Origin: Saprospiraceae bacterium | GTDB taxonomy: Bacteria > Bacteroidota > Bacteroidia > Chitinophagales > Saprospiraceae | Assembly: GCA_016787375.1 (NCBI GenBank) | Contig: JAEUUM010000201.1 | Location: forward strand, 1-13,370 | Direction: 5' to 3' | Length of the DNA: 13,370 nt | Part shown: piece by piece, positions 6,884 through 13,370 of the stretch | How the letters are laid out: each line of letters begins with the position of its first letter | Numbering within the stretch: the first letter of the stretch is position 1 | The notes under the pieces: model-generated | What the model was told of the DNA's origin: nothing | The model's input: only the letters and a program-made list of their open reading frames with translations | The model's database searches: none | Position numbers and translations under genes: made by a program

Positions 6884-7834
6884 GTGAAAGTAGCCATCAA
6901 TGTTTTAAAGATCTTCTTTTATACTTTTTTAATAAGTCTGGGATTAGCGTGCTTATTTTTTGGATATTCAGACAGAACAGTTGATGAATTAAAAGCTAAT
7001 TATGCTAAACCGCCATCGTTGTTTTTGAAACTTGGCGAGTTGGATGTTCATTATCGCGCGGAAGGCAATCAGTCAGATTCGATACCTTTGGTGCTTCTTC
7101 ATGGTACCGGTTCGAGTCTTCACACTTACGATGATTGGGTCACTTTGTTGAAGCCCGAAAGGCGTGTAGTAAGGATGGATCTCCCTGCTTTCGGATTGAC
7201 AGGTCCATTTCCGGACCGAAATTATTCAATTAATCATTATGTTGAATTTCTTCAACAGTTTTTGATCAAGCTAAAAATAAAGAAATGTATACTGGCAGGT
7301 AATTCATTGGGAGGTCAAATAGCCGGTGCATTTGCCATTCAGCATCCTGAAATGGTCGAAAAACTCATTTTGATTGACGCAGCGGGATATAAATTCGAGT
7401 CAAAGAGTGCGCCAATAGCTTTCAGGCTTGCAAGAATGCCTGTCATAAATAAACTCCTGACTTTCATTACTCCTAAATTTATGGCAAGAGCAAGTGTTGA
7501 AAACGTTTATTTTGACAAATCGAAGGTAACTGATTCCTTGGTTGACAGGTACTTTGAGCTAACCCTTAGAGAAGGCAACAGACAAGCTTTGGTCGATAGG
7601 TTAACAGCGAATATTGATACCTTTGATTTTAAGGATATCAGATCGATAAAACAACGAACACTTGTTATGTGGGGAGATCATGATATGCTCATTCCTATAT
7701 CAAATGCATTCAAATTTCATGATGATTTACCGAATGATACCATTGTTATCCTAAAGCAGATTGGTCATGTTCCGATGGAAGAAGCGCCTTATAAAAGCAT
7801 CGAGGCCTTATTGGCTTTTTTGAAAAATCAATAA
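6884..7834 (+). CDS. Membrane-anchored alpha/beta hydrolase
   Basis: A 316-residue alpha/beta-hydrolase-fold protein of the esterase/lipase/haloalkane-dehalogenase-like type. The N-terminal stretch (about 5-27, IKxx-type hydrophobic segment ending LACLFFGY) is a single membrane anchor or uncleaved signal, so the catalytic domain (from about 50) would face the periplasm. Catalytic features: oxyanion-hole HGTGSS (73-78), nucleophile elbow GNSLGG with S141, acid D267 in GDHDM, and H295 in IGHVPMEE. A cap domain lies about 170-240. The start is GTG at 6884: an in-frame TGA lies at 6872 and no ATG occurs between, while the next Met (98) is already inside the domain. C23 does not sit in a good lipobox (G at -3). 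The gene stands alone on the plus strand and ends at a hairpin facing the convergent gene. The substrate cannot be predicted. Confidence 0.9.
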   Translation: MKVAINVLKIFFYTFLISLGLACLFFGYSDRTVDELKANYAKPPSLFLKLGELDVHYRAEGNQSDSIPLVLLHGTGSSLHTYDDWVTLLKPERRVVRMDLPAFGLTGPFPDRNYSINHYVEFLQQFLIKLKIKKCILAGNSLGGQIAGAFAIQHPEMVEKLILIDAAGYKFESKSAPIAFRLARMPVINKLLTFITPKFMARASVENVYFDKSKVTDSLVDRYFELTLREGNRQALVDRLTANIDTFDFKDIRSIKQRTLVMWGDHDMLIPISNAFKFHDDLPNDTIVILKQIGHVPMEEAPYKSIEALLAFLKNQ

Positions 7835-7844
7835 AATTTAAGGC

Positions 7845-7877
7845 TGAAATTGTTGACATAAAATTCAACAACTTTCA
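7845..7877. terminator. Hairpin between convergent genes, likely terminator
   Basis: TGAAATTGTTGA (7845-7856) pairs with TCAACAA-c-TTTCA (7865-7877) to give a 12-bp stem with one bulged C and the 8-nt loop CATAAAAT. It lies 11 nt after the hydrolase stop codon. The flanks are A/T-rich on both sides but have no long T run, so it may act weakly in either direction. Confidence 0.5.
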
Positions 7878-7973
7878 ATAAAAAGTAATGCGAATTTGGC
7901 TTTCAAGTCCCCTGAATTAAGTCGCAATGAACATTGAAAAACCCAAATCCGCAATACTTCCTATATGATTTAA

Positions 7974-7990
7974 ACCATAATTGTTATGGT
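7974..7990 (-). terminator. Hairpin just after the secreted-protein gene, likely terminator
   Basis: ACCATAA and TTATGGT form a perfect 7-bp stem around TTG. Read on the minus strand it comes 6 nt after the TAG stop of the secreted-protein gene and is followed by TTTAAAT, the layout of a short intrinsic terminator. Confidence 0.5.
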
Positions 7991-7996
7991 AGAATG

Positions 7997-8851
7997 CTAT
8001 CTTCTCCTAGCCCTTTTAACCTTGGTTGCTTTGGTAACTTTTGTATGACCGCCTGGTCCGTCTCTCATTACTTTGACTTTAGTTGTTTTTACTGTAGCAG
8101 CATTTCTTCTTCTGTTGATTTCAACACTGTGAGTAGTCCGAACGGTAACAGAGCTGGCGCGGCGAGGAGCATAAAAAGCATGCGCTCTTACAACTCTATG
8201 CACGGGTGCAATATGAAATCCTACATACACCGGCCTTCTAGCTCTGAATACCGATACACCAAATGGTCTCCAAGGCTTCCACCAAACCGGGTAAACTCTC
8301 CATCTCCAAGGAGATACCCATGGTCTGTATACCGGGGCATATATAAATCTGATTGATGGCCATGACCATACATTGACTACTGTAGTGTTGGTAATATTAT
8401 TGTTAATAGTTGTAGTGCTGGTGCCCGTATTTGAGTTGTCAACGTCAAATGGTTCAGCAATTCTGTCATCTGCGAATAAATCTTCGTCTCCGATGATTTG
8501 TGCAACAGCTGTCTCATTACCGGTTTTCTCGATTTCGATAACTGCAACGTCCTGACTTTCTTTATCATTCAACATGGCCTGTAATGCAATAGCATGAGTA
8601 TCATCTGATGCATTATCGATGACTTTTATGTAGTCAACCTCTCCATTTTTGTCTAAATCAAGGTTGTTTATATTGCTATTTGGTGAGTTAAGAGCTTTCT
8701 CAAATTCCTCAGGCGAATTTGATTTTTTGAAAAGATCCAATGCACCTTCCAGACTAAAGTTATCGCCGGGTATTTCCTCGTTGGTTTGAGCAAAAATGCT
8801 TGACATTATCAAACTTAGACTCAGAAACAAAACTAATTTTATTTTTTTCAT
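7997..8851 (-). CDS. Secreted EF-hand, Trp/Arg-rich protein of unknown function
   Basis: A 284-residue exported protein. Residues 1-21 are a signal peptide (Lys-rich start, LVLFLSLSLIMSSIFA core), with cleavage likely after A21. The N-terminal half (22-140) is acidic. It contains a calcium-binding-like loop, D65-x-D67-x-N69-G70-x-V72-D73, followed by repeated hydrophobic strands such as DVAVIEIEKTG and AVAQIIGDEDLF. An Asn/Thr-rich linker (about 138-160) leads to a Trp/Pro/Arg/Tyr-rich segment (161-230, e.g. SPWRWRVYPVWWKPWRPFG). The tail (about 245-284) is very basic and ends KVKRARRR. I recognise this as a kind of Bacteroidota secreted protein but know no function. The acidic head and basic tail suggest self-association or binding of a polyanion at the cell surface, which is inference. 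It is monocistronic: a hairpin follows the stop, and a TACTTTTA element at 8879-8886 (minus strand) is a one-mismatch -7 candidate. Confidence 0.85.
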   Translation of the reverse strand: MKKIKLVLFLSLSLIMSSIFAQTNEEIPGDNFSLEGALDLFKKSNSPEEFEKALNSPNSNINNLDLDKNGEVDYIKVIDNASDDTHAIALQAMLNDKESQDVAVIEIEKTGNETAVAQIIGDEDLFADDRIAEPFDVDNSNTGTSTTTINNNITNTTVVNVWSWPSIRFIYAPVYRPWVSPWRWRVYPVWWKPWRPFGVSVFRARRPVYVGFHIAPVHRVVRAHAFYAPRRASSVTVRTTHSVEINRRRNAATVKTTKVKVMRDGPGGHTKVTKATKVKRARRR

Positions 8852-8988
8852 ATTGGTATGTGTTTGGTATTTTGACTGTAAAAGTATTAGAAAGTTTAAA
8901 ATTTATTTATCAAAAAGAATTAATAGCTAATTTAATGCGATTTATACTTGTTTTCTAAATATTTGTAATTTATTCAGTTAGGGATAAA

Positions 8989-10137
8989 TTAATTTTGGGC
9001 TTGTTGAATTTTCTCTTTGTAGAACTCTTTGAGTATTTCAGCATGCTTTTTTCGTTCAAATTTTTCCGCAATCACATTCCTGTTATTTTTTAATAATCCA
9101 ATATTCAAACTTTTAAGCATCGCATCAGTATATGATTTAATATCTTTCTCTTCTACTAAATATCCGTTCACTCCATCTTGCACAAGTTCAGGGATTCCAC
9201 TATGAATGGTCGATATTACCGGTAATTCCATAGCCATTGCTTCCATCAAAGCATTTGGGATACCTTCTTTGTCACCAATGTTTGAGGTAATGCTATGGTG
9301 CACAAATACATGAGCATTTTCCATAAGATTTCTTGCCTCCTGACTATTTACAAGCCCCGGAAATTCAACCCATTTATCAATATTTAAAGTTTTGCATAAT
9401 TCCATCATTTTTACTCTTAAATCACCTTCTCCAGCCAAAATCAGTCTGCACTCAAATGGCAAATTTAACTTGAGTAAACTATCAAAAGCACCTATGGTGT
9501 ACTCGTGACCTTTTTTCTCAGCAAAACTAGATATTTGTAAAAATGTAAATGGAGATTTTGGAACTTCGTAATTGGTTTTTTTGAAAAACTCAATATCTGT
9601 TCCATAGTAAAGTATATCTCTGTCAACCAGTTTTCCTGTTTTGGCCTCAACTGTTTTAGCCATGTACTCTGAAACAAATATTGGATTTAACTTATGCCTT
9701 TTTAAAAAATATTTTAAAGTTGCAATGTACCTTTTAGAATTTAATTTATGTGAAGCATCAAAGCCATGAAAGGAGATAAAAACCGGAATTTTGTGTGGTT
9801 TGAGGTTGGTCAGAAACCACCACGATTCATAGCCGAAATGTGTGTGAATTACATCTGGTTTAAATGAAGAAATTATTCCGTTAACCTGATCTTCAATTGC
9901 TTTATCTCTGTACGACCAAAGAAAGTCTCTTGTCTGAAATGGGTGTAGTAACTTTGCTATTAAAGGATGTTGACTTCTACTCAATACCTCAACATTTTCA
10001 AACGGAAATTTCTCTTTGTTTATTCGTTCAAGGGTAATGATTTTAACATCATTATGTTTTGCAAGCTCGGTAACCTCGTTATATATAAAAGTCAAGGTTG
10101 GGGCAGCGAATTTTTTAACGAATACTAATATTTTCAT
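8989..10137 (-). CDS. GT4-family glycosyltransferase (colanic-acid WcaL-like)
   Basis: A 382-residue GT-B fold glycosyltransferase of family GT4. The N-terminal Rossmann domain (about 1-185) carries DVIHTHFGYESWW (95-107) and a FISFHGFD motif (120-127). The C-terminal donor-binding domain starts near 195 (FTFLQISSFAEKKGHEYTI) and carries the EX7E motif in EGIPNALMEAMAMELPVIST (291-310; E291 and E299), followed by HSGIPELVQDGVNGYLV. The GDKEGIP...LHSGIPEL-type region resembles WcaL-like enzymes of exopolysaccharide pathways. It would transfer an activated sugar to a lipid-linked glycan at the cytoplasmic face. Donor and acceptor are unknown. Its ATG overlaps the stop of the upstream methyltransferase as ATGA (10134-10137), implying translational coupling. 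It is the last gene of a three-gene minus-strand operon. Confidence 0.92.
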   Translation of the reverse strand: MKILVFVKKFAAPTLTFIYNEVTELAKHNDVKIITLERINKEKFPFENVEVLSRSQHPLIAKLLHPFQTRDFLWSYRDKAIEDQVNGIISSFKPDVIHTHFGYESWWFLTNLKPHKIPVFISFHGFDASHKLNSKRYIATLKYFLKRHKLNPIFVSEYMAKTVEAKTGKLVDRDILYYGTDIEFFKKTNYEVPKSPFTFLQISSFAEKKGHEYTIGAFDSLLKLNLPFECRLILAGEGDLRVKMMELCKTLNIDKWVEFPGLVNSQEARNLMENAHVFVHHSITSNIGDKEGIPNALMEAMAMELPVISTIHSGIPELVQDGVNGYLVEEKDIKSYTDAMLKSLNIGLLKNNRNVIAEKFERKKHAEILKEFYKEKIQQAQN

Positions 10138-10829
10138 TTCCTGGCTATAATTCCTAATCCCGTTATCATGGTGCTTTCTTTGAAATCCATTGGCCTCCTA
10201 TCGGTTTTGAAGAGTAACCAAACAATTGGATACGTCAAAATAAATAAAATTAATTTTGCGATTTTTCTTTTGAACGCCCTTTTTACCCACAAAGTCAACA
10301 TCAATCCCATGGACGCGTTCCACCCTCCCATACCTTCTAACTTTGTAACTTTAAATCCTGCGTCCACTAATAATTTTTCAATAGCGAATGGTGTGTACCT
10401 GTAATGGTCATGTGGTGTCTCATGTAGTGGCCATAAGAAAGGTATTGTTATCAAAAAGTCGGCTCCCGGCTGCATTACCCTGTATATCTCACGAACAACC
10501 TCTTGGATATTGTGAACATGCTCAAATACCTCGGTAGCTATTGCAGAGTCAAACGTATTATCACTGGCCGGAATTTTATTGTCTTTCCAAAATATTTCAG
10601 GTTTTTCACCACCATAATCCAGACTATTCTCAATATCAAGACCTGTATAATCTGTAACGGCTTTGTTTTTGAGAATGACTGATTTGTATGGCTTTTTGCC
10701 GCAACCCACGTCAAGCAAATTTCCTTTTAAACAATCAAGATTTTGATCTAAGAAGTTTAATATTCTTTTTCTTGGAAAATAGAATTCATATTGATTATAA
10801 TTGAGTCTTAGTTCTGTGAATATTGACAT
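10134..10829 (-). CDS. SAM-dependent methyltransferase (class I), second gene of operon
   Basis: A 231-residue class I methyltransferase. SAM-binding motif I is LLDVGCGKKPY (38-48), the acidic ribose-binding residue is D65 in TGLDIE, and ATEVFEHVHN (98-107) is the post-II/IV region. PHDHYRYTPFAIEKLLVDAGF (139-159) is the signature of a methyltransferase-11-like group common in polysaccharide and O-antigen loci. Residues about 192-207 (LILFILTYPIVWLLF) are strongly hydrophobic and could attach the enzyme to the inner membrane, near lipid-linked glycan. It starts 1 nt after the stop of the preceding methyltransferase and overlaps the glycosyltransferase start. The acceptor, a sugar or lipid-linked intermediate, is inferred from context only. 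Confidence 0.88.
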   Translation of the reverse strand: MSIFTELRLNYNQYEFYFPRKRILNFLDQNLDCLKGNLLDVGCGKKPYKSVILKNKAVTDYTGLDIENSLDYGGEKPEIFWKDNKIPASDNTFDSAIATEVFEHVHNIQEVVREIYRVMQPGADFLITIPFLWPLHETPHDHYRYTPFAIEKLLVDAGFKVTKLEGMGGWNASMGLMLTLWVKRAFKRKIAKLILFILTYPIVWLLFKTDRRPMDFKESTMITGLGIIARK

Positions 10830-10830
10830 A

Positions 10831-11622
10831 TCAGTGCAAATTAAATAGCCGATAAAATTTGGACTGAAGTTTGGTTGTTAGATTTTGTCCTGACAAAAAG
10901 ATTTTTTGATTGCTCCATAAGATTCTCTTGATCTTGCTGCCTCTACTTTCAAATTCATATTTACTGTTGCCATATTCGATTTGTAATTTTTCTTGCTTAT
11001 TGGATATAACCGCATGTAAATAATCACCCTCACGCCAAATATCCAATTCTTTATAAAATACCAGGTTCCCGTTCAGGATATTGGCAAAATCTGTCAGCAC
11101 ACTTTCGTCAATGTCCTCATCTACCGGCTGTAAGGCCTTTGGATTGGTTGCTTTAAGATGATTTTGCATTTTGATGGTTGGGCAAGAAAAGAATATCATG
11201 AAGTTTTCTCCCAGATTCTTTTTCAAGCTTACTGCAAAGTGTTCTCTTGAGCCTGCAGGGATATGTTCAAATACGTCTATCATGCTCACCAACTCAAACT
11301 TATTTGAGGATATGTTGTCAGATATAGTTAGGTCTTTTACCTGGAGCTGCAGGTTGTTCGATTTAAATAAATCATTGCCTATTTTGATCAATTCCGGGCT
11401 CAAATCAAATCCTTCTACTTGACTCTCTGGAAATAATCTGGAGATTTCATGCGCAGACCAACCAATTCCACAACCCAGGTCTAGGATTTTTGCAGGTTTA
11501 AATTCATCAACTAAAAAGCTGATCGCCTGCAAAGCAAAATCAACGCGTATGTTGTTTTTGATGTAGTCATTTACCAGCTGATGGGTATATCCATTGTAAT
11601 ATTCCGTAATCGATTTTTCCAA
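10831..11622 (-). CDS. SAM-dependent methyltransferase, first gene of operon
   Basis: A 263-residue class I methyltransferase. Motif I is ILDLGCGIGWSAHEI (46-60), D73 in EGFDLSPE is the ribose-binding acid, and SMIDVFEHIP (113-122) is the catalytic-side motif. The region after about 150 is unlike its neighbour: an acidic segment (VDEDIDES, about 167-174) and a basic C-terminus. The two adjacent methyltransferases are therefore not a simple recent duplication. The start is TTG at 11622: the frame is closed upstream by TAA at 11638-11640 with no ATG or GTG between, and the next Met is residue 114, too late for the fold. It is the first gene of the methyltransferase-methyltransferase-glycosyltransferase operon. 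Its substrate is unknown; surface-glycan or lipid-carrier modification is inferred from the operon. Confidence 0.87.
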   Translation of the reverse strand: MEKSITEYYNGYTHQLVNDYIKNNIRVDFALQAISFLVDEFKPAKILDLGCGIGWSAHEISRLFPESQVEGFDLSPELIKIGNDLFKSNNLQLQVKDLTISDNISSNKFELVSMIDVFEHIPAGSREHFAVSLKKNLGENFMIFFSCPTIKMQNHLKATNPKALQPVDEDIDESVLTDFANILNGNLVFYKELDIWREGDYLHAVISNKQEKLQIEYGNSKYEFESRGSKIKRILWSNQKIFLSGQNLTTKLQSKFYRLFNLH

Positions 11623-11715
11623 ATCTGTCTGTTTTAGTTAAATGGCCAGAATGAAATTTTATGCAATATTAATTAAAATTGAAACAAGTGTGGCGCATTA
11701 TGATAAATCGGAGTG

Positions 11716-11744
11716 AATTGATGGATCCTGAATCAATTTTTTTT
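11716..11744 (+). terminator. Stem-loop followed by T8 in the divergent intergenic region
   Basis: AATTGAT (11716-11722) pairs with ATCAATT (11732-11738) around a 9-nt loop containing the palindrome GGATCC, and the right arm runs into T8 (11737-11744). The shape is that of an intrinsic terminator on the plus strand, yet no plus-strand gene precedes it within 3.8 kb. It could block antisense transcripts or act in a leader if transcription starts further upstream. The stem is A/T-rich and may be weak. Confidence 0.35.
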
Positions 11745-11830
11745 CTCATTTTTTCAGATTTTTACTTCAGTCACATCAATTGATTAATAAACTCTTATTA
11801 TTCTGTAATAGAGAATCGAATTTTTGATAA

Positions 11831-11863
11831 TTGTGCAACTAACTTTTTGATTTCATATCTTTG
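11831..11863 (+). promoter_or_regulatory. Predicted Bacteroidota promoter for the flippase gene
   Basis: TATCTTTG at 11856-11863 matches TAnnTTTG exactly, with a TTG at 11831-11833 separated by 22 bp as a plausible -33 element. Transcription would begin near 11870, about 12 nt before the ATG. A very short leader is not unusual in this phylum, but the start is unmeasured. Confidence 0.5.
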
Positions 11864-11882
11864 ATCTTGAGAAAAATTGATA

Positions 11883-13370
11883 ATGGGGATAATCATCAGA
11901 CAAAGTTTAAAATATAGTTTTATAAACTACGCTGCTGTGCTGGTTGGTGTGTTTAGTACATTGTTTATTTATCCTCTCAATAAACAGGTGTACGGACTTT
12001 TTAGATTTTTACTGGATACCTCAAATTTACTTGTTCCTTTGGTATTAATTGGCACTCCGGCACTAAGTGTTAAGTTTTTTCCTCTGTTTAAAGGAGTAAA
12101 ACACAAAGAAGGAGAGTTTATCACCCATCTATTTTGGCTTTCGTTAATTGGTTTTGCTGTTACTATATTTACTATTTTTATTTTTAGAGAGCCGATTGTT
12201 GAATATTATGGTCGTAAAACTGAGCGTTATTACCTTGATTATTTGTGGTTTATTGTACCATTTCTGTTCGCAAATTCATTTTTTGCACTAACCAAACAGA
12301 TTACTACAAATTTTAGTAGAATCGTTTGGCCTTCTATTTTTGAAAGTTTGATTAAAGTCGCATTCCCTGTCCTGTTTCTATCTTATTACTGGCATTATAT
12401 TAACTTGGATTCGGTTATTATCGGAGTAGCTATTTTCTTATTTTGTGTAATGGCTATGTCAATGTGGTATCTCTTTAAGATCAGTTCTGTCAAGTTAAGG
12501 ATTCCGAAAACTAAAACCTGGGATGTTGAAAAACGTGAGTTTTACAAATACGCAGCTTATTTTACCATTGGAAGTGCCGGTTCGATTATTGCTACCCGAA
12601 TAGATACTTTTATGGTTGGGTCAATGATTAATTTAAATCAAACCGGTATTTATTCAATTGCAGCTCTTATTGCTGTAAACATTGGTATCCCGGTCAATGC
12701 TATTACTGCTATATCATCACCTATTATTTCAAAAGAAATTGCAGCAAACAATTGGTCGGAAGTAGAAAAAATATACAAAAAATCATCTATTACACTTTTG
12801 CTTGCTGGATGTTTTCTATTTCTCTTAGTTTGGACAAATATTGATGACCTTTTCGGCTTAATGCCTGATAACAACGAGATGTCTGCTAATAAAATGGTAG
12901 TCTTGTTACTCGCCTCAGCTAAGTTGTTTGACATGGCAACAGGGGTTAACGACTCAATTACTGCCTATTCCGGACATTACAAGGTTAATTTTTATTCAAT
13001 TTTGCTACTTGCTGTTTTAAATATTTCTGGCAATCTTGTGCTTATACCCAAATACGGAATTTTAGGTGCGGCGATTTCCCCTATGATTGCCTCAATTGTA
13101 TACAATCTAGTAAAATTATCATACATTAAATGGGCATTTAAAATGTACCCCTTTACTCTACAAACTTTAAAACTTACAGTTGTTTCCGTAATAATCTATG
13201 GTTTGCTTTGTTTACTCCCTACCTTCAAAAGCCATTTTTTAAATCTTTTCTTAAATTCTGCAATTTTAACAATAATGTTTGTGCCATCTATTTATTTCCT
13301 AAAAATTTCAGACGATACAAACGCTTTATTGGATACTTTTCTCTCGAAATTCACAAAGATTTTAAAAATG
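11883..13370 (+). CDS. Wzx/MATE-type polysaccharide flippase, 3' end outside window
   Basis: The frame from ATG 11883 runs to the right edge without a stop: 496 codons visible, already the usual family length (about 480-510), so probably only a few residues are missing. The protein is strongly hydrophobic with many predicted membrane segments (for example about 14-31, 83-101, 120-136, 176-198, 302-317, 371-388, 431-445, 455-473). Family-like segments are RIDTFMVGSMINLNQTGIYS (239-258), IPKYGILGAAISPMIAS (388-404) and the N-terminal FINYAAVLVGVFSTLFIYPL (13-32). These indicate the RfbX/Wzx branch of the MOP superfamily, which flips undecaprenyl-linked oligosaccharides across the inner membrane. 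It is divergent from the methyltransferase/glycosyltransferase operon, and together they suggest the edge of an O-antigen, capsule or exopolysaccharide locus. Confidence 0.9.
   Translation, partial: MGIIIRQSLKYSFINYAAVLVGVFSTLFIYPLNKQVYGLFRFLLDTSNLLVPLVLIGTPALSVKFFPLFKGVKHKEGEFITHLFWLSLIGFAVTIFTIFIFREPIVEYYGRKTERYYLDYLWFIVPFLFANSFFALTKQITTNFSRIVWPSIFESLIKVAFPVLFLSYYWHYINLDSVIIGVAIFLFCVMAMSMWYLFKISSVKLRIPKTKTWDVEKREFYKYAAYFTIGSAGSIIATRIDTFMVGSMINLNQTGIYSIAALIAVNIGIPVNAITAISSPIISKEIAANNWSEVEKIYKKSSITLLLAGCFLFLLVWTNIDDLFGLMPDNNEMSANKMVVLLLASAKLFDMATGVNDSITAYSGHYKVNFYSILLLAVLNISGNLVLIPKYGILGAAISPMIASIVYNLVKLSYIKWAFKMYPFTLQTLKLTVVSVIIYGLLCLLPTFKSHFLNLFLNSAILTIMFVPSIYFLKISDDTNALLDTFLSKFTKILKM

Noticed and set aside
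6941..6955. Possible lipoprotein cysteine (C23) in the hydrolase N-terminus
   Set aside because: The -3 position is Gly and hydrophobic residues continue past the Cys, which fits a transmembrane anchor better than a lipobox.
7934..8356. 140-codon plus-strand frame opposite the secreted-protein gene
   Set aside because: Ser/Tyr/Arg-rich antisense of the Trp/Arg-rich coding region; the minus-strand frame has a clear signal peptide and EF-hand loop.
12650..12934. 94-codon minus-strand frame inside the flippase
   Set aside because: Antisense to a strongly hydrophobic, clearly homologous membrane-protein frame.
1..13370. tRNA, rRNA, CRISPR array, insertion sequence with terminal repeats
   Set aside because: I looked for the T-loop GGTTCGA pattern, regular spaced repeats and transposase motifs on both strands and found none.

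Overview
The window looks like chromosomal DNA of a member of the Bacteroidota. The evidence is A/T-rich sequence, few recognisable Shine-Dalgarno sites, two good matches to the Bacteroidota -7 promoter consensus TAnnTTTG (1295-1302 and 11856-11863), and gene families typical of the phylum: a 23-residue-repeat LRR protein, a dinB-dnaE pair without imuA, and a small secreted EF-hand/Trp-Arg-rich protein. No genus can be named from the sequence alone.

Layout. (1) 1-605: C-terminal 200 residues of an LRR protein that starts left of the window. (2) 606-1339: about 730 bp with no convincing gene, ending in the control region of the next cassette. (3) 1340-6747, plus strand: a DNA-damage-type cassette of a Y-family polymerase (dinB), a short DnaE-type polymerase with an eroded PHP domain and no C-terminal tau-binding region, and a PA0069-type radical SAM protein related to spore photoproduct lyase. 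Upstream of dinB is a TATATTTG promoter with a perfect 12-bp palindrome TGTTTTAAAACA at the expected transcription start and two 10/12 copies upstream, with centres 21 and 41 bp apart (about two and four helical turns). (4) 6884-7834: membrane-anchored alpha/beta hydrolase, ending at a hairpin shared with a convergent gene. (5) 7997-8851, minus: secreted EF-hand, Trp/Arg-rich protein. (6) 8989-11622, minus: a compact operon (order of transcription: methyltransferase, methyltransferase, GT4 glycosyltransferase) with 1-nt and ATGA junctions. (7) 11883-13370, plus: a Wzx/MATE-type polysaccharide flippase still open at the right edge.

How the parts work together. Region 3 reads as an inducible translesion-synthesis module: DinB inserts opposite lesions, the non-proofreading DnaE extends, and the radical SAM protein may act on damaged bases or nucleotides (inference). 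No LexA/S24-type regulator or imuA lies beside it, so the palindromic sites would be read by a regulator encoded elsewhere. Regions 6 and 7 are the edge of a surface-polysaccharide locus: glycosyl transfer and sugar or lipid methylation on one strand, export flippase on the other, diverging from a 260-bp intergenic region.

The best candidate for something undescribed is the pairing of the dinB-dnaE-radical SAM cassette with the helically phased palindromes. The secreted protein of region 5 and the silent 606-1250 stretch are second-tier.
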